NCBI GenBank assembly: GCA_007922225.1
Contig: ML680053.1
Location: 5,448,164 to 5,512,163, forward strand
DNA length: 64,000 bases
DNA from: Emydura subglobosa
Taxonomy: Eukaryota; Chordata; Testudines; Chelidae
Direction: 5' to 3'
This document shows, one piece after another, positions 12,004 through 22,661 of this stretch (its first letter is position 1; every line of letters begins with the position of its first letter). The notes below the pieces were generated by a model. The model ran no database searches, was not told the origin of the DNA, and saw only the letters and a list, made by a program, of their open reading frames with translations. A program made the position numbers and the translations under genes.

Positions 12004-12226
12004 TTCCTGAATGGGAAGTGCTAGGGAAATCTAATTTATACTAAGGAGATAACTATTCTATAAGCAAAGTAAATAAATAAATATTTTTTAGAAATGAAAA
12101 GAGAAGAAAAAAGTATTAACACTAACTGAAGCTCTATTACTACTAAGGAAAAATATTAAGAAAAACACTAAGAAGAATCTCTGTCAACAGGCTCCGCTAA
12201 GGCTCCATCTCAGGCCAAGAGTGGTT

Positions 12227-12411
12227 GAGAAGGAACTTAGGGCAGTTTGCCCACACAGTACTATTATTTATAGCAACAGAGCACAGTGCCAAGACGGGGA
12301 GAGCGCGTGTGCGGGCCAAACAGACACTGCTACCAAAAATCTCTGATCTGAGGCACAGGGATGTGAAAACACCTAGAGTGGAGCATCCATAAAGACACTA
12401 TTCAAAGAAGA
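12227..12411 (-). repeat. Right inverted terminal repeat of the DIRS-like element
   Basis: Inverted copy of 8739-8917. On the coding strand it lies upstream of gag, so it would hold the promoter. Confidence 0.85.
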
Positions 12412-12785
12412 ATGGTATTTCTTTCACCCTTCATCTGTGATTTATAAATCAACCTAGCACCATCAAGTGCCAAAACTGTGCATCACCATTTTAATAAGCT
12501 ATAGACAATTCAGACCATTATTGTAATATAATTGACTATTTAGTAATGCGATGCCACAGGACTCCCAAAGCAAGCCTTATTTATTTTATATATAAGGGAG
12601 ATTCCATAAAAATTGTGAGTTGTTGTCAGAGGACCACAAGGATCAACTTGTTTTTAATATATGTGATCATGTATTGTTTACTCGTAATAATTTGGTTGTA
12701 CACAACTTTACAGTGTATTTTCTAAAAGCATTTTGTGCTAGTCACCTCACTACACATACACACACAGGCCTGGTTTACACTAGAA

Positions 12786-13849
12786 CAGTGTTTCTCAACC
12801 TTTTAAGCAGCAAGTACCTCCTAACTTCTGAAAATTTTAATAAGTACCCCAACACTCAATTTTACACTCTGAGAAATACAATCTTTTTCCCTTTTACCAC
12901 TGGATGACTGTATTTCTCGTAAAGCAGGAGAGTTCTGAGTTCTGCAGTGCTGTGTGGCTGTGGCAAATCACAAAACCCCCTGCTGTTTCTCCCCTCCTTC
13001 CTCCCCCCCTTCCTCCATATTACAAAGGTCAATGGCAGCCAGTGGGCACTTGTGAGGTATGAGCAGGCACTAGCGGCCCACCAGAGTGGATAGCAGTGCT
13101 CCCCATGGAGGTAGAGCAGTGAAATTGACAAGTAAGCCTGACACAGAGCCTGGCTCCAGGACTAGGTAAGTCGCTGGGCTCTCCACTTTGCTTTCTGATC
13201 ACCAGGCTTTGAGCTGGGGAGGGGAGCTGCCACCTAGGCAAGTTCTAGGCGGCTGCCACCTGGCTGCCAGCCTGGGAGGTGGGCAACTGCCATCTGCTCC
13301 GAGATGGGGCGGAGGAGGCTCCAGTGCAGGTTGGGACCCAGGGATGTGGGCAGGCGGCAGGCAGCAGCTGCCCATCTTCAAGCCAGGATGTGGGAGACTG
13401 TCTCTCAGCTCAGAGCTGGGGCGTGGGTGGGAGTCACCCAGCTGCGAGCCCTGGTCGCAGGGCACAGGAGTCTGCCGCTGGGCTTCCACGTGGGAGCTGG
13501 GACCAGGCAGGATGGGGAGGGTTGCCGCCCAGCTTCCTAAAAAGCCAGCAGCTGCTGCCTGAGCTAGTGGCGGCTGCCAGGCATCCCAAGAAGCTGGCGG
13601 CTGCCGCCCAGCTTCCCAAGACTGGGGCGGCTGCTGTCTACTTACCAGCTAAGAGATGGGTCCGGGCGGGAAGCCAGTGGCTGCCACCCACCTCCCCCAG
13701 AAGCCAGTGGCTGCTCCCTGCCTCCCAGCTGGGAGCTGGGACCAGGCAGGAAGTGGGCAGCTGCCACCCAGTTCCCCCAGAAGTCGGCTGCTGCCGCCCG
13801 CCTCCCTTCGCTGGGTTTTTCGCTGTGTACCCCATCTTGAGAAACTATG
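12786..13849 (+). mobile_element. hAT element with GC-rich expanded interior
   Basis: Ends are CAGTGTTTCTCAACC on the left and, reversed, CATAGTTTCTCAAG on the right. ACTAGAA is duplicated at both junctions, with the eighth base differing. The left about 80 bp and the right about 45 bp match the ends of the 214-bp copy at 9860-10073. The interior is a degenerate GC-rich tandem array. No transposase is present. Confidence 0.85.
13200..13810. repeat. GC-rich degenerate tandem array
   Basis: Repeated GCTGCCACCCAGCTTCCC-like and GGGAGCTGGGACCAGGCAGG-like units of irregular length inside the hAT. It produces long open frames on both strands (for example 13279-13854), which are artefacts of composition. 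Confidence 0.8.
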
Positions 13850-14712
13850 ACTAGAAAATTGAGTTGACTTAACTACATCACAGTGGAGTGTGAAAAATCC
13901 ACACATTTGAGTGGCATAGTTAAGCTGACCTAATCCTCAGTGTGGATAGCACTAGGTCAAGGGAAGAATTCTTCTTTTAACCTAGCTACTGCCTCTCAGA
14001 GAAGGGGATTACCTATGCCAATAGGAGAATCCCTCCTGTTAACGTAGGTAGTTTCTACACTGAAGCACTACAGCGGTATAGCTGTAGCATTTTAACTGTA
14101 GATATATCTTTACTAATTTTAACAGTAGTAAAATGTACAAGATGAGTGATTTGGCCTGCTGATTTCTTACACAGTCTACATTTGACAGGAGTACTGCTGG
14201 CTGAATGCAACTTAACTTTGTCTATGCTACTCCTGTTATTGACACATTGTTTCTTCCCTTGGAGTCACTTGCATTAAGTCGTTTATCCAAGACTTGAATT
14301 ACGGAGATGAATTTTTTCACTTATATCCTTCAGCTAACTCATAAGTGTCTTTAAAACAAATGCCTTGATATTCAAGTTAACATAAAGGAGTTCAAAATAT
14401 GTAGTTTGTACGAAAGTATCATCAGTTACATAACTTATAACCAACAGTCTGATACAGAGGTACAGTCCCACATGAGATGGGTAGAATCACCTGTTTTTGG
14501 GGCAAAGATCTGCTTTAAATGTAGATGAAGGACCAAGATTAACTCTGGCATATATTGATTTTTTTTTTTTTTTTTTAGTCTATACATGGTTTGCCATTAT
14601 TTATCTTCATTTGGAATAGTTAGGCACTGCTCCCATTTGGTTTTCTTGGAAAAGCTAGTCCACTTCACTTTAGTACTTGAGCACCCATTTTAGAATAAAC
14701 AAATAGTTTCAA

Positions 14713-14878
14713 GGATCAATCCTGCAAGGTGCTGAGCACAGTAGTCCTGATCCATCAAAATATTTTAGCCCAAAGGTACTTTAAGCATGTGAGCAGTTCC
14801 ACTGAAATCAGCTGGACTACTCCTTTGATGCGCTGCTGGATCACACCAGAGTGCTCAGCACCTTGCAGGATCAAGTGC
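14713..14878. mobile_element. Hairpin (palindromic) repeat element
   Basis: The left arm ATCCTGCAAGGTGCTGAGCA lies within 14713-14740 and the perfect complement TGCTCAGCACCTTGCAGGAT lies within 14850-14872. About 115 bases separate the arms. It resembles a MITE family found in turtles and birds. No target duplication was established. Confidence 0.7.
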
Positions 14879-15545
14879 TTAGTTCTTCTAGCATTCTGTT
14901 CCCCAAGTAGAGAGACTGTCTTTTTATGCACACAGTTACTGCAGCAAAGTTAGTGTGGAGAAATGCCTCTTACATATTTTTCTGAAGGCTGAAATTCATG
15001 GTCACTCTGAATAGCCCTTCCTGAGTAGGCAGTTCTTTGAGGAAACAGGGCTGAATTATAAAACTCCAAAAGTTACAGAAGTAACTGGAAGGTCAATTCT
15101 GAGCATGCTCAATGGGCATCCGCTACTATTTCCTGCCATTATTGTGACATCCCAATGTGTAATGCTATGGGCCAGTAGGCCCAGGAGCTACAAGACATAT
15201 TGATGCAGTTCTTATTTTACATAAAGACTTCACAACACATTTCAAATCCATTCTTAACTTTATTCATTGTCCTCACAGAACTTCCTTCATATACCATACT
15301 AATATGAATGGTTGAACCAGAAAGCAAGAAGGCCAGAGGTAAGCTGGTTGTGAAAAGTTACCTTGGACATTTCCATATGCTTACACTATTCCTTAGACAT
15401 CCTAAACTACCAGGTGCATCCCTGGGGTGGTAAATGAGGGAACCTCAGACACAGGGGCTCTGAACATATTGAATAAGCAGCCATGGACCTACGGTTATGA
15501 GTTATGCTAATTAACTGTCCACATTAAAAAAAAAAAAAAGTTAGT

Positions 15546-16054
15546 TAGGGATGTAAAAATTAGTTTAATTAAGAATCCGTTTAAACGTTCTAAAAATAGA
15601 ACGTTTAAACATTTAAATGCTGGGGGTGGGGAAAGCCGTGCTGGGCTCAGTTCCTCACTGCCAAGTAAGAGATTCCTAGCTGCAGTGATAGCTGGGCAGC
15701 TCTCACTTGCGGGGAGCTAAGCTGAGCACTCCCTCCCACGCTGGGCTTGGTGCCTTCCCATGAACAAGAACTGCCCAGCTGCTCTAACTTCTGGGGAGCC
15801 TCCCCACTGCAGCTTGTTCTCCCTACGCTGGGCTCGGTGCCTCCCTGCCACGGTTCTCCCCCCCTTCCTCTCGTGCTGGGCTGTGCACCTCCCCCCACTG
15901 GTGGGGAGTCGAGTCCAGCTGCGGCTACCCCGTGCTGGGCTCTGCGCTTCCCATGGGCAAGAGCTGCCCAGCTGCTCTCACTAGCGGGCAGCCAGCCCAG
16001 CTGCTGCTCTCTTCCCCCCGCCCTAGTTTAAATGGTTAACCTTTTATATCCCTA
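15546..16054. mobile_element. 509-bp hAT-like non-autonomous element
   Basis: Terminal inverted repeat TAGGGATGTAAAA at 15546 pairs with TTTTATATCCCTA ending at 16054 (12 of 13 bases). The interior has GC-rich GCTGGGCTCGGTGCCTCCC-type repeats. A small palindrome, GTTTAAACGTTCTAAAAATA with its complement, lies near 15580-15612. Superfamily by end similarity only; the target duplication is unclear. Confidence 0.65.
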
Positions 16055-18424
16055 GTTACAGTTATGAAAACAACCCAGCTACAAGAGTCCGTCTTAGAGT
16101 TCAGAGATGGCAGCACTCTCACGTGTCACAAAGCATGAGAGCATCTATCCTGATAAAAGGTATGAACAGCAAGGTTAATTCATTGGGGAGAAGAGGGTGT
16201 GCATGTGTGTGTTAGGACCAGAGCCAGGTTTTTAGCCACGAGCAGGAGCCTGACGTGCACACTGGGCAGCCAGGTTACCTGCTGCATCAAATAGCAGCAG
16301 AAGACGACGGTGGAAATGAGACAATGAACTACTCACTGAAGCGGATTACAGTTACAACAATTGTAAATCAATGAATATTTTCAACTGCGAACCATAGCTG
16401 TGTGTGTTGGGGGATGGGAAGGACAGGCATAAACAGTATTTCTGGAGATACAATAAATTAACATCACCACAGAATCTGGACCCATTGCATAAAGGAGTAC
16501 ACAGGGCCCTTATTATAGGTAAGCTTCATAAAGCTCCCAATTGTTGATGTTTTTCCAATGATGTTTTAAGAATGTACTTAAGACTGCAAATTTAGAGCAG
16601 AAAATCAGCTACGTATAGAAACTTTTGTAAAGCTTTTCTTCTAAGAAATTTAGCCAAAAGGCCAAATATAGTAGTACAATAGTGGCAATGTGGAGTCAGT
16701 GTGTTAAAATATTAGTGTCGAACTAAGATTCAATCACAGTGAAGTGGATTAAAGTAGCATCCTGGGCCACATGGCTGGAGGGGGCCTGAATTTAAGTGAA
16801 TCACAAGGTGTCTACATGGCAACTGAAGGTGTGATTTCAGATTAGGTAGGCATATCTGCAATAACATTAATTTTGTTAGCACAGCTAGTTCCCAGTGAAG
16901 ACACGACACCATAGGATGTTGAATCCCATCTGGTCCTCCTGTTGTACCGCATTGCTAGCCCACATGGAAGCCCAAGCCTCTGTATTTTCACTGCTGTTTT
17001 TAGTTGTGTTAGCAAGAGTAAAGCTGGCCTGGGTATGTCTGCCCAACACCTGAATAGTGACAGATGTACCTGCTGGGGTGGGCTAGGTTGCCTCACTTGG
17101 AAGAAAAATCAAAGAGTCAAGAGTGGGAAGATGACAAAAATGTCTAGTAAGTTGGAAGGAGAGTCTGTTTGAGGGGAAAAGGAACACATTAGGCTAAATT
17201 GTAAAATTTGGCAGTGTCTGAAATTATTGGATCTAACTACCTTCAAACTTACTCCATTCTTGACCAGAATATGGGACTCATTCTGCCCTGTTCAGATAAA
17301 GAGGGGTACTAATAATTACTATTTTAGTAAATGTTTCTGTAATTCCATATTTAACACTGTCAGAGGATTGAAAGTAAGATGGCTCGAACTAATGTTTTTA
17401 TTCCTTCACAATGGCAAGTGTTTTCTTCTCTGCATTTCTTATGGAGCACAACCCAACAGGGCTCTGCATCATTTACTTTAATTGTTTGTAGAGCAGCATC
17501 TGATGAGAAGCTCTGCTCTAAGTACAGTGTAGTAATTTTGCTCTCTGTTGACTCACTCCACAGCAAAAGAAAGGGAACCAAATATTATCAATCTTACAAA
17601 AAATGGCCTGCACAAAGTTTTGGCAATAGTGTAATGGATTTAAAACTAAAAACTGAATAACATTCCCCACCTTGTTATACCACTTAAGATTTGGAAATAA
17701 GAGAAAACCATCTAGGAGCACAGCCTGTTAAAATAAGCTTAACGGGTTTGGAAGTAACCATAGGACTATAACCACTGAGTTAGCAAAAAGTTGGAACAGC
17801 ACACAGGGTATGTTAAAGGAAGAGATTCCCTTAACTTACAGTTGCATTGAGCTGTCTGCTAAGAGTTTAACCTTCAAGTTAATTGTAGTGTCCCAGTATG
17901 TACTAGGCGCTTTCCAAACATGCAAAGCAGTAGTTCCTGCTCCCAGGAGATCACAATCTAAGCTCACATCTTCTAGATGAATCACTCTATATTATCGCCG
18001 AGCTGTTTGTCCATAAACAAATTGTGCAGGCAAGAAAAGAACTGCAACAGCCCAGGCTTCAAAGTGAACATAAGAACAAGAAAAAAGGCTGTAATTAGAT
18101 TGAAGATTCAAATAGAAGGAACAAGAGTTGCCTACCAGCAGTTAAAGGTCCTTTCTTGTTCCTAGAAAGATCTTGGCATGCATTTAGAAAACAAACTACC
18201 ACAGGCACAAAATTGAGTAACACATTCATCCTAGCAGAGTACTTTGCGATCTGGATGCTTAATGGCTGGATCATTTTCATACAGATAAAAGATAGTATTC
18301 CTGTATTTATTTCAATTGTTAAAAACACCTGTAAGACGACACTTGGCTTCCTAGCATCTCTAATGTATATTCATATTTAGTCATATTATTTAATATTAAT
18401 CTGGGTATTTTGCTCTTAGGATGC

Positions 18425-18545
18425 AATGGGCTGAGACTCAGAAGCCCTGGGTTGTATTCCCAGCTTTGACACTGACCTATTGGGTGACCTTGGGCAACTC
18501 ACTTCATCTGTGTGCCTCTATTTCCCCATCTGTAAAACTGGAATA
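18425..18545 (+). mobile_element. MIR SINE
   Basis: Clear MIR core: CCCTGGGTTGTATTCCCAGC, GGGTGACCTTGGGCAACTCA, and CCCCATCTGTAAAACTGGAA. An ancient, inactive tRNA-derived SINE. Confidence 0.88.
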
Positions 18546-18790
18546 GAACTATATAAATGTAGGGCTGGAAGTGACCTCAAGATGTAATCTAGTCCAGCCC
18601 CGTGCACTGAGGCAGGATTAAGTATACCCAGATCATCCCTGATAGGCATTTGCCAAGCCTGTTATTAAAAACCTCCAATGATGGGGATTCCACAACCTTC
18701 CTATATAAAATGTTCCAGTTCTTAACTATTCTTATAGTTGAACATTTTTCCTAATATCTAAATCTCTCTTGCTGCAAGCTAAGCCATTTA
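18545..18790 (-). mobile_element. CR1 3' UTR-region fragment, antisense
   Basis: Shows GGCTGGAAGTGACCTCAAGA, TCTAGTCCAGCCCC and ATTCCACAACCTTCC, the antisense wording of the CR1 C-terminus and 3' UTR. It directly abuts the MIR. Confidence 0.75.
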
Positions 18791-19287
18791 CTTCACAGCC
18801 TACCCTCCGTGGACATGGAAAACAATTGATCAAATATGTTAAAGACTGTTACAAAAAGGATGACAAAGATTTATCACGTCCCTCTCAGTATTCTTTTCTC
18901 AAGAATAAGGTCTTGTCTAGACTACACAGTTTCGCTGACAAAAGGCAGCTTTTGTCGACAAAACAATGGAGATGTACAGGCTGCAATGCTCCTCCCACCA
19001 ATTTAACTCTCCTGCTACACAGACATGATGAAGCATAGAGCTTTTTGCAATGACATTAGAGAGACACAGTGTCAGTGCAGACAGTGTGCTTGATTATGTT
19101 GCCCTAAGTGGCCCCCAAGAGGTATAATGCCCATCATGACCGCTCCAGTCAGCAGTTTGAACTCTGCTGCCCTGTAGCCAGGTACACTGGCATGCTCCCC
19201 TTCCCCTTTAAAAGCCTGGGCATTTTTGAAATTCTTCTTCTTGTTTGCTTGGTGTGGATGACTCATATCACATCTTCCCAGCTGACC

Positions 19288-20838
19288 ATGCCAGCTTTCT
19301 GCAGCAAACATGCTCCTGCCTGGAGTACACTGGAGTTTTTGGATCTGCTGGGTCTGTGGGGAGAGGAGACTGCATCACAGCTCCTCTCCAGCCATAGGAT
19401 CTTTGACACCTACAAGCAGATTGCTCAGGGCATGGTGGAGAAGGGGCACAAAAGGGACACACAGCAGTGCCATGCTAAGATCAAGGAGCTGAGACAAGCA
19501 TACCAGAAGGCAAGGGAGGCAAACGGTCGCTCCGGTGGGGCGCTGAAGAAATGCTGCTTCTAGAAGAAGCTGCACACCATCCTCAGCGGCTACCCCACCT
19601 CCACCAACAAAAGCCCCGTGGATACTTTGGAGGGACTGGAGGCAGCAGCCAGTGGAGTCAACCCTGAAAACAACGTGGTGGACAAGGAAGTGGAGTTGGA
19701 GGAGCATGTGGGACAGGCAACAAGATCATCCAGTGGCATGGCAAGCCAGGACCTCTTTTTGACTCCGGAGGGGTCTAGACAGTAACAGCACTCCAGCTCT
19801 GGTGCACCTGATGCAGGAGAGGGGAGCTCTGATAAGTACTCATTCTGCTTTGCTACTGCACAGTAACATGAGGTAGAGCATTCCTTTATTTTGTTACATA
19901 GTAGAAGTGGGATAAGGGATAGAAATTAACACTAGCACTATTTGCATCTGCTTCTCATTCCCTTGTGTAGGTATGTCCCAGGAATCCTGCAGAAAGATCT
20001 TTAGGAAACTTTCCTGGAGGTACTCTGCAATCCTCTGCCGAAGTTTCCTTCGCAGAGCTGCTTTGTTTCTTCCCTCGCTGCAGAAAACTTTGCTGCGCCA
20101 CTCTGCAATTACTTCTGCAGGAACCAAAGCAGCACATATGCTGCTCGCCTACGGACCCAATTCGAAGCCACACACATGCAGATGCACCCTTGCATCATCA
20201 GTTACCCTCAGGAATGAGAAATCAGCTTCAATCACCCATGCCTGTGGAAAACAGTGCCAGTATTCAGAATAGCGTCCCTAGACATTTGTCTAGTGACACA
20301 TTTGTAGTGATCCCCTTTGGAAGCCACCCAGACCCTTTGTCCCATCTTGCCCCTTCCCCCTCCAGGGTCAAACTCACTACGTTTAGGGCTTTTGCCATGC
20401 TGTGTTTGCCAAGGGAAAGTGAGGAAAGACGTGTATGTAGACTGTTGATTCAAGGCTAAGAGTGTATTCACAAGTTTGCCTCTGTTTATTGTTTCATTTG
20501 CTTCTGTAGATGTGCCCTTGAGGGCCATCTCCTACACACCAGCAGAGCACCTCCGCCAGATAAGGAAGTGAACCAGGAGGAATAAGAATGGCATATTTAG
20601 ATCATTGCTGCAATCACCTGATGCTGTAGATAGCAAGCACAGGGCACGGAGAGAGACAATCAACGACAAACTCAGAATGGATAGCCAGGAGAGGAGACAG
20701 GCAGGAGAGGATGATAGAGGGGCATGAATGGATGATAAAGCTGAAGGAGGAACAAGCAGAGATGTTGAGGTCCTTGACTGTGCTGCAGTCGGAACACATC
20801 CATGCTCGATTTCCCTTACAGCCCATACAGAACTGCAC
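19288..20838 (+). pseudogene. Harbinger Myb/SANT-like DNA-binding protein, copy 1
   Basis: It starts MPAFCSKHAPAWST at 19288. The trihelix/Myb-like domain follows: W at residue 12, LEFLDLLGLWGEE, IAQGMVEKGHKRDTQQCHAK and KIKELRQAYQKAREANGRSG. A TAG at 19561-19563 interrupts just after the domain. The frame then continues with an acidic segment to a stop near 19785. A second block at about 20500-20838 encodes a charged, coiled-coil-like C-terminus (EWMIKLKEEQAEMLRSL), probably a second exon. In Harbinger transposons this protein binds the ends and helps bring the transposase to the nucleus (family knowledge). This copy is broken. Confidence 0.8.
19894..20160 (-). pseudogene. Conserved third ORF of Harbinger, copy 1
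   Basis: Minus-strand frame in the gap between the two plus-strand blocks of the Myb-like gene. It includes VIAEWRSKVF, GRNKAALRRKLRQRIAEYLQ and ESFLKIF, then DSWDIP. By eye, about 28 of 50 residues are identical to the frame at 28952-29251 in copy 2, with no gaps. Function unknown. It is basic and looks helical. It is on the transposase strand downstream of the transposase, so it could be a 3' exon of the transposase transcript or a separate small protein. Upstream it is interrupted. Confidence 0.6.
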
Positions 20839-21589
20839 ACCATGGCTTCCTCAAACTGCCCCCAGGGGAATGCAAACTCTATTCCTTGCATGTTCTCAGC
20901 CCTTCACAATACCCCTTACACTCCCCACCCTGGGACATGTTTCATAATGACAGCTGGACTTACAGCTGTGAGAGCCTCATTTGAGAGTGTTCCTCAGTGT
21001 CACGTCCCTTGTAAGAAATGGAAATCTGTACATTGCTGTTAAATGAAAATTTAGTCATAGAAATAAAATGAATTTTTATTTGTGTCCTATACAAATAATG
21101 TGGTTTCTGCTGAAATTCATAGTCAGTGGCATCTGCAGACTGCAATTAACGCCCAGCAGCAATCATTACAATGGTCATTCAAGGCAGCAAGTAAACTGTG
21201 TGGCTGAATGCATTAGAGAAACACACATTACCGGAGCTCATTGTCAAAATGCTGCTTCAAAGTCTCCCTGATTCAAATAGCTCCCCATTGAGCCCCTTTA
21301 ATAGCCCTGGTATCTGGCTTCTCTAAATCAGCCGCCAGGCTATCCATCTAAATGCTCCACTCTTGGGGAAACTTTTCCCCCTTAGCTTCACAAATGTTAG
21401 GCAGAGCACAGCAGGTTTCTATGACCATGGAAATATTTTCCTCACTAAGGTCTAACCTCCCAAAAAGGCAGTGCCAGCGACCCTTTAATCTGCCAAACAC
21501 ACATTCAACTGTCAATGCTGCACCTGCTGAGCCTTGCTGTTAAAGCGCTCCTTGCTGTTGTCAAGGTATCTGGTGTAAGGCTTCATGAG

Positions 21590-22449
21590 TCACAGGAGTA
21601 AGGGGTAGGCTGGGTCTCCCAGGATCACTATGAGCATTTCCACATCTCCTACTGGAACCTTCTGGTCTGGAAACAAAGTCCCTGCTTGCAGCTTTCTATA
21701 CAGGCCAGTGTTCTTGAACATGCGTGCATCATGCACCTTCCCTGACCAACCCACGTTGATGTCAGTGAAATGGTTCTGGTGATCCACCAGCACCTGCAAT
21801 ATCATAGAGAAGTAGCCCTTTCTGTTGAGATACTCTGTCGCAAGATAATCTGGGGCCAAATTTGGGATATGCCTGCCATCTATCGCTCTGCCACAGGTTA
21901 GGGAATTCCACTGCTGCAAAGTCATCCACTACTTCCCGCACATTGCCCAGAGTCATAGTCCTTCATAGCAGAAAGCAATTAATGGCCCTGCATACTTGCT
22001 TCACTGCAACTCCCATGGTGGACTTCCCAACTGATTCGTGACTGACTGATAGTCTGGAGTTGTCAGCTTCCACATAGCGATTGCCACTTGCTTCTGCACC
22101 ATGATGGCAACTCTCATTTTGGTGTCCTTGCATTGCAGAGTAGGGGCGAGCTCCGCACAGAGTTCCATGTAGGTGGCTTTGCGCATTCAAAAGTTCTGTA
22201 ACTCTCATCATCCCATACCTGCATCTCGACGCAATCCCACCACTCAATGCTTGTTTCCTAAGCCCAGTAGCGACGGTCCACCGTTTGCAGCTGTTCTGTG
22301 AATGCCAACAGCAGCGATCTTGAATGGTTTCTTTCCACAGCACACACTAGGACGGGCACCACAGATTCATTTTCAGATTCGCTGCTCATTAAATACGGCA
22401 GGATCAGCCTCATTGTGTAGATAACGCTCATCACAAGACTGGAGAGCAT
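21590..22449 (-). pseudogene. Harbinger transposase, copy 1
   Basis: DDE-type PIF/Harbinger transposase split over several frames. From the right, an N-terminal part (22449-22258) contains MRLILPYLMSSESENE and AFTEQLQTVDRRYW. A middle part lies in other frames. The catalytic part (21925-21590) shows AIDGRHIP (first Asp), YFSMILQVLVDHQ, FTDINVGWSGKVHDARMFKN, TLFPDQ and ILGDPAYPLLL (second Asp). The last acidic block (ECAFGRLK in copy 2) is not visible here. There are at least two frameshifts and several stops, so it is inactive. Confidence 0.85.
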
Positions 22450-22661
22450 TACAAAATCAATGCTTTCAGACAGAGATAGCAGGAGCAGTTTAAAAAGGCT
22501 GTTGAAAAAGTTTCTCTGTCAATTCTAGAGCACTAACTGTGGACACACTCTGCTGACACAAGGAACGTTGGGTGAACATGCACAAGTGATTTAATTACAG
22601 CAGTTTATGATAATTGATGTAACTTAAGTAGACCTAACTCTGTAGTGTAGACATATCCTTA

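Larger units (their letters stand above)
8700..12430 (-). mobile_element. DIRS-like retrotransposon, internally deleted
   Basis: Coding runs right to left. The ends are inverted repeats (8739-8917 against 12227-12411), the hallmark of DIRS elements rather than LTR elements. A third, short inverted copy of the terminal motif lies at about 8968-9006, reminiscent of the internal complementary region of DIRS1. On the minus strand there is a gag-type region (12003 down to about 10290) and then the start of a reverse transcriptase (about 9240-9010). The sequence then jumps to the terminal repeat, so the rest of RT, RNase H and the tyrosine recombinase are missing. A 214-bp hAT sits inside. DIRS assignment rests on inverted ends plus the LAP2alpha-like gag block. 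The exact outer ends are uncertain by tens of bases. Confidence 0.75.
12767..14113. mobile_element. GTCTACAC-type MITE split by a hAT
   Basis: The left end GGCCTGGTTTACACTAGAA is at 12767-12785. The body resumes at 13850 with a GAGTTGACTTAAC.ACATCAC-type sequence, then a GTGTGAAAAATCCAC block, and ends near 14113. The two parts are separated by the hAT at 12786-13849. The same family recurs at 25469-25640. Non-coding. Confidence 0.75.
18909..22658 (-). mobile_element. Harbinger DNA transposon copy 1 (3.75 kb)
   Basis: Terminal repeats are GGTCTTGTCTAGACTACAC on the left and, reversed, GGATATGTCTACACTACAG on the right. The flanking triplets are TAA (18906-18908) and TTA (22659-22661), the TWA target of Harbinger elements with one base changed. 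Transposase is on the minus strand at the right (22449 down to 21590). A Myb/SANT-like protein is on the plus strand at the left (19288-20838), and a third frame lies between them (20127-19894, minus). All genes carry stops or frameshifts, so the copy is dead but nearly full length. Confidence 0.88.

Noticed and set aside
13279..13854. Open frame of 191 codons, apparently a protein rich in Ala, Leu and Gly
   Set aside because: It lies inside a GC-rich tandem array within a hAT. Several other frames on both strands are equally open and none has a domain.
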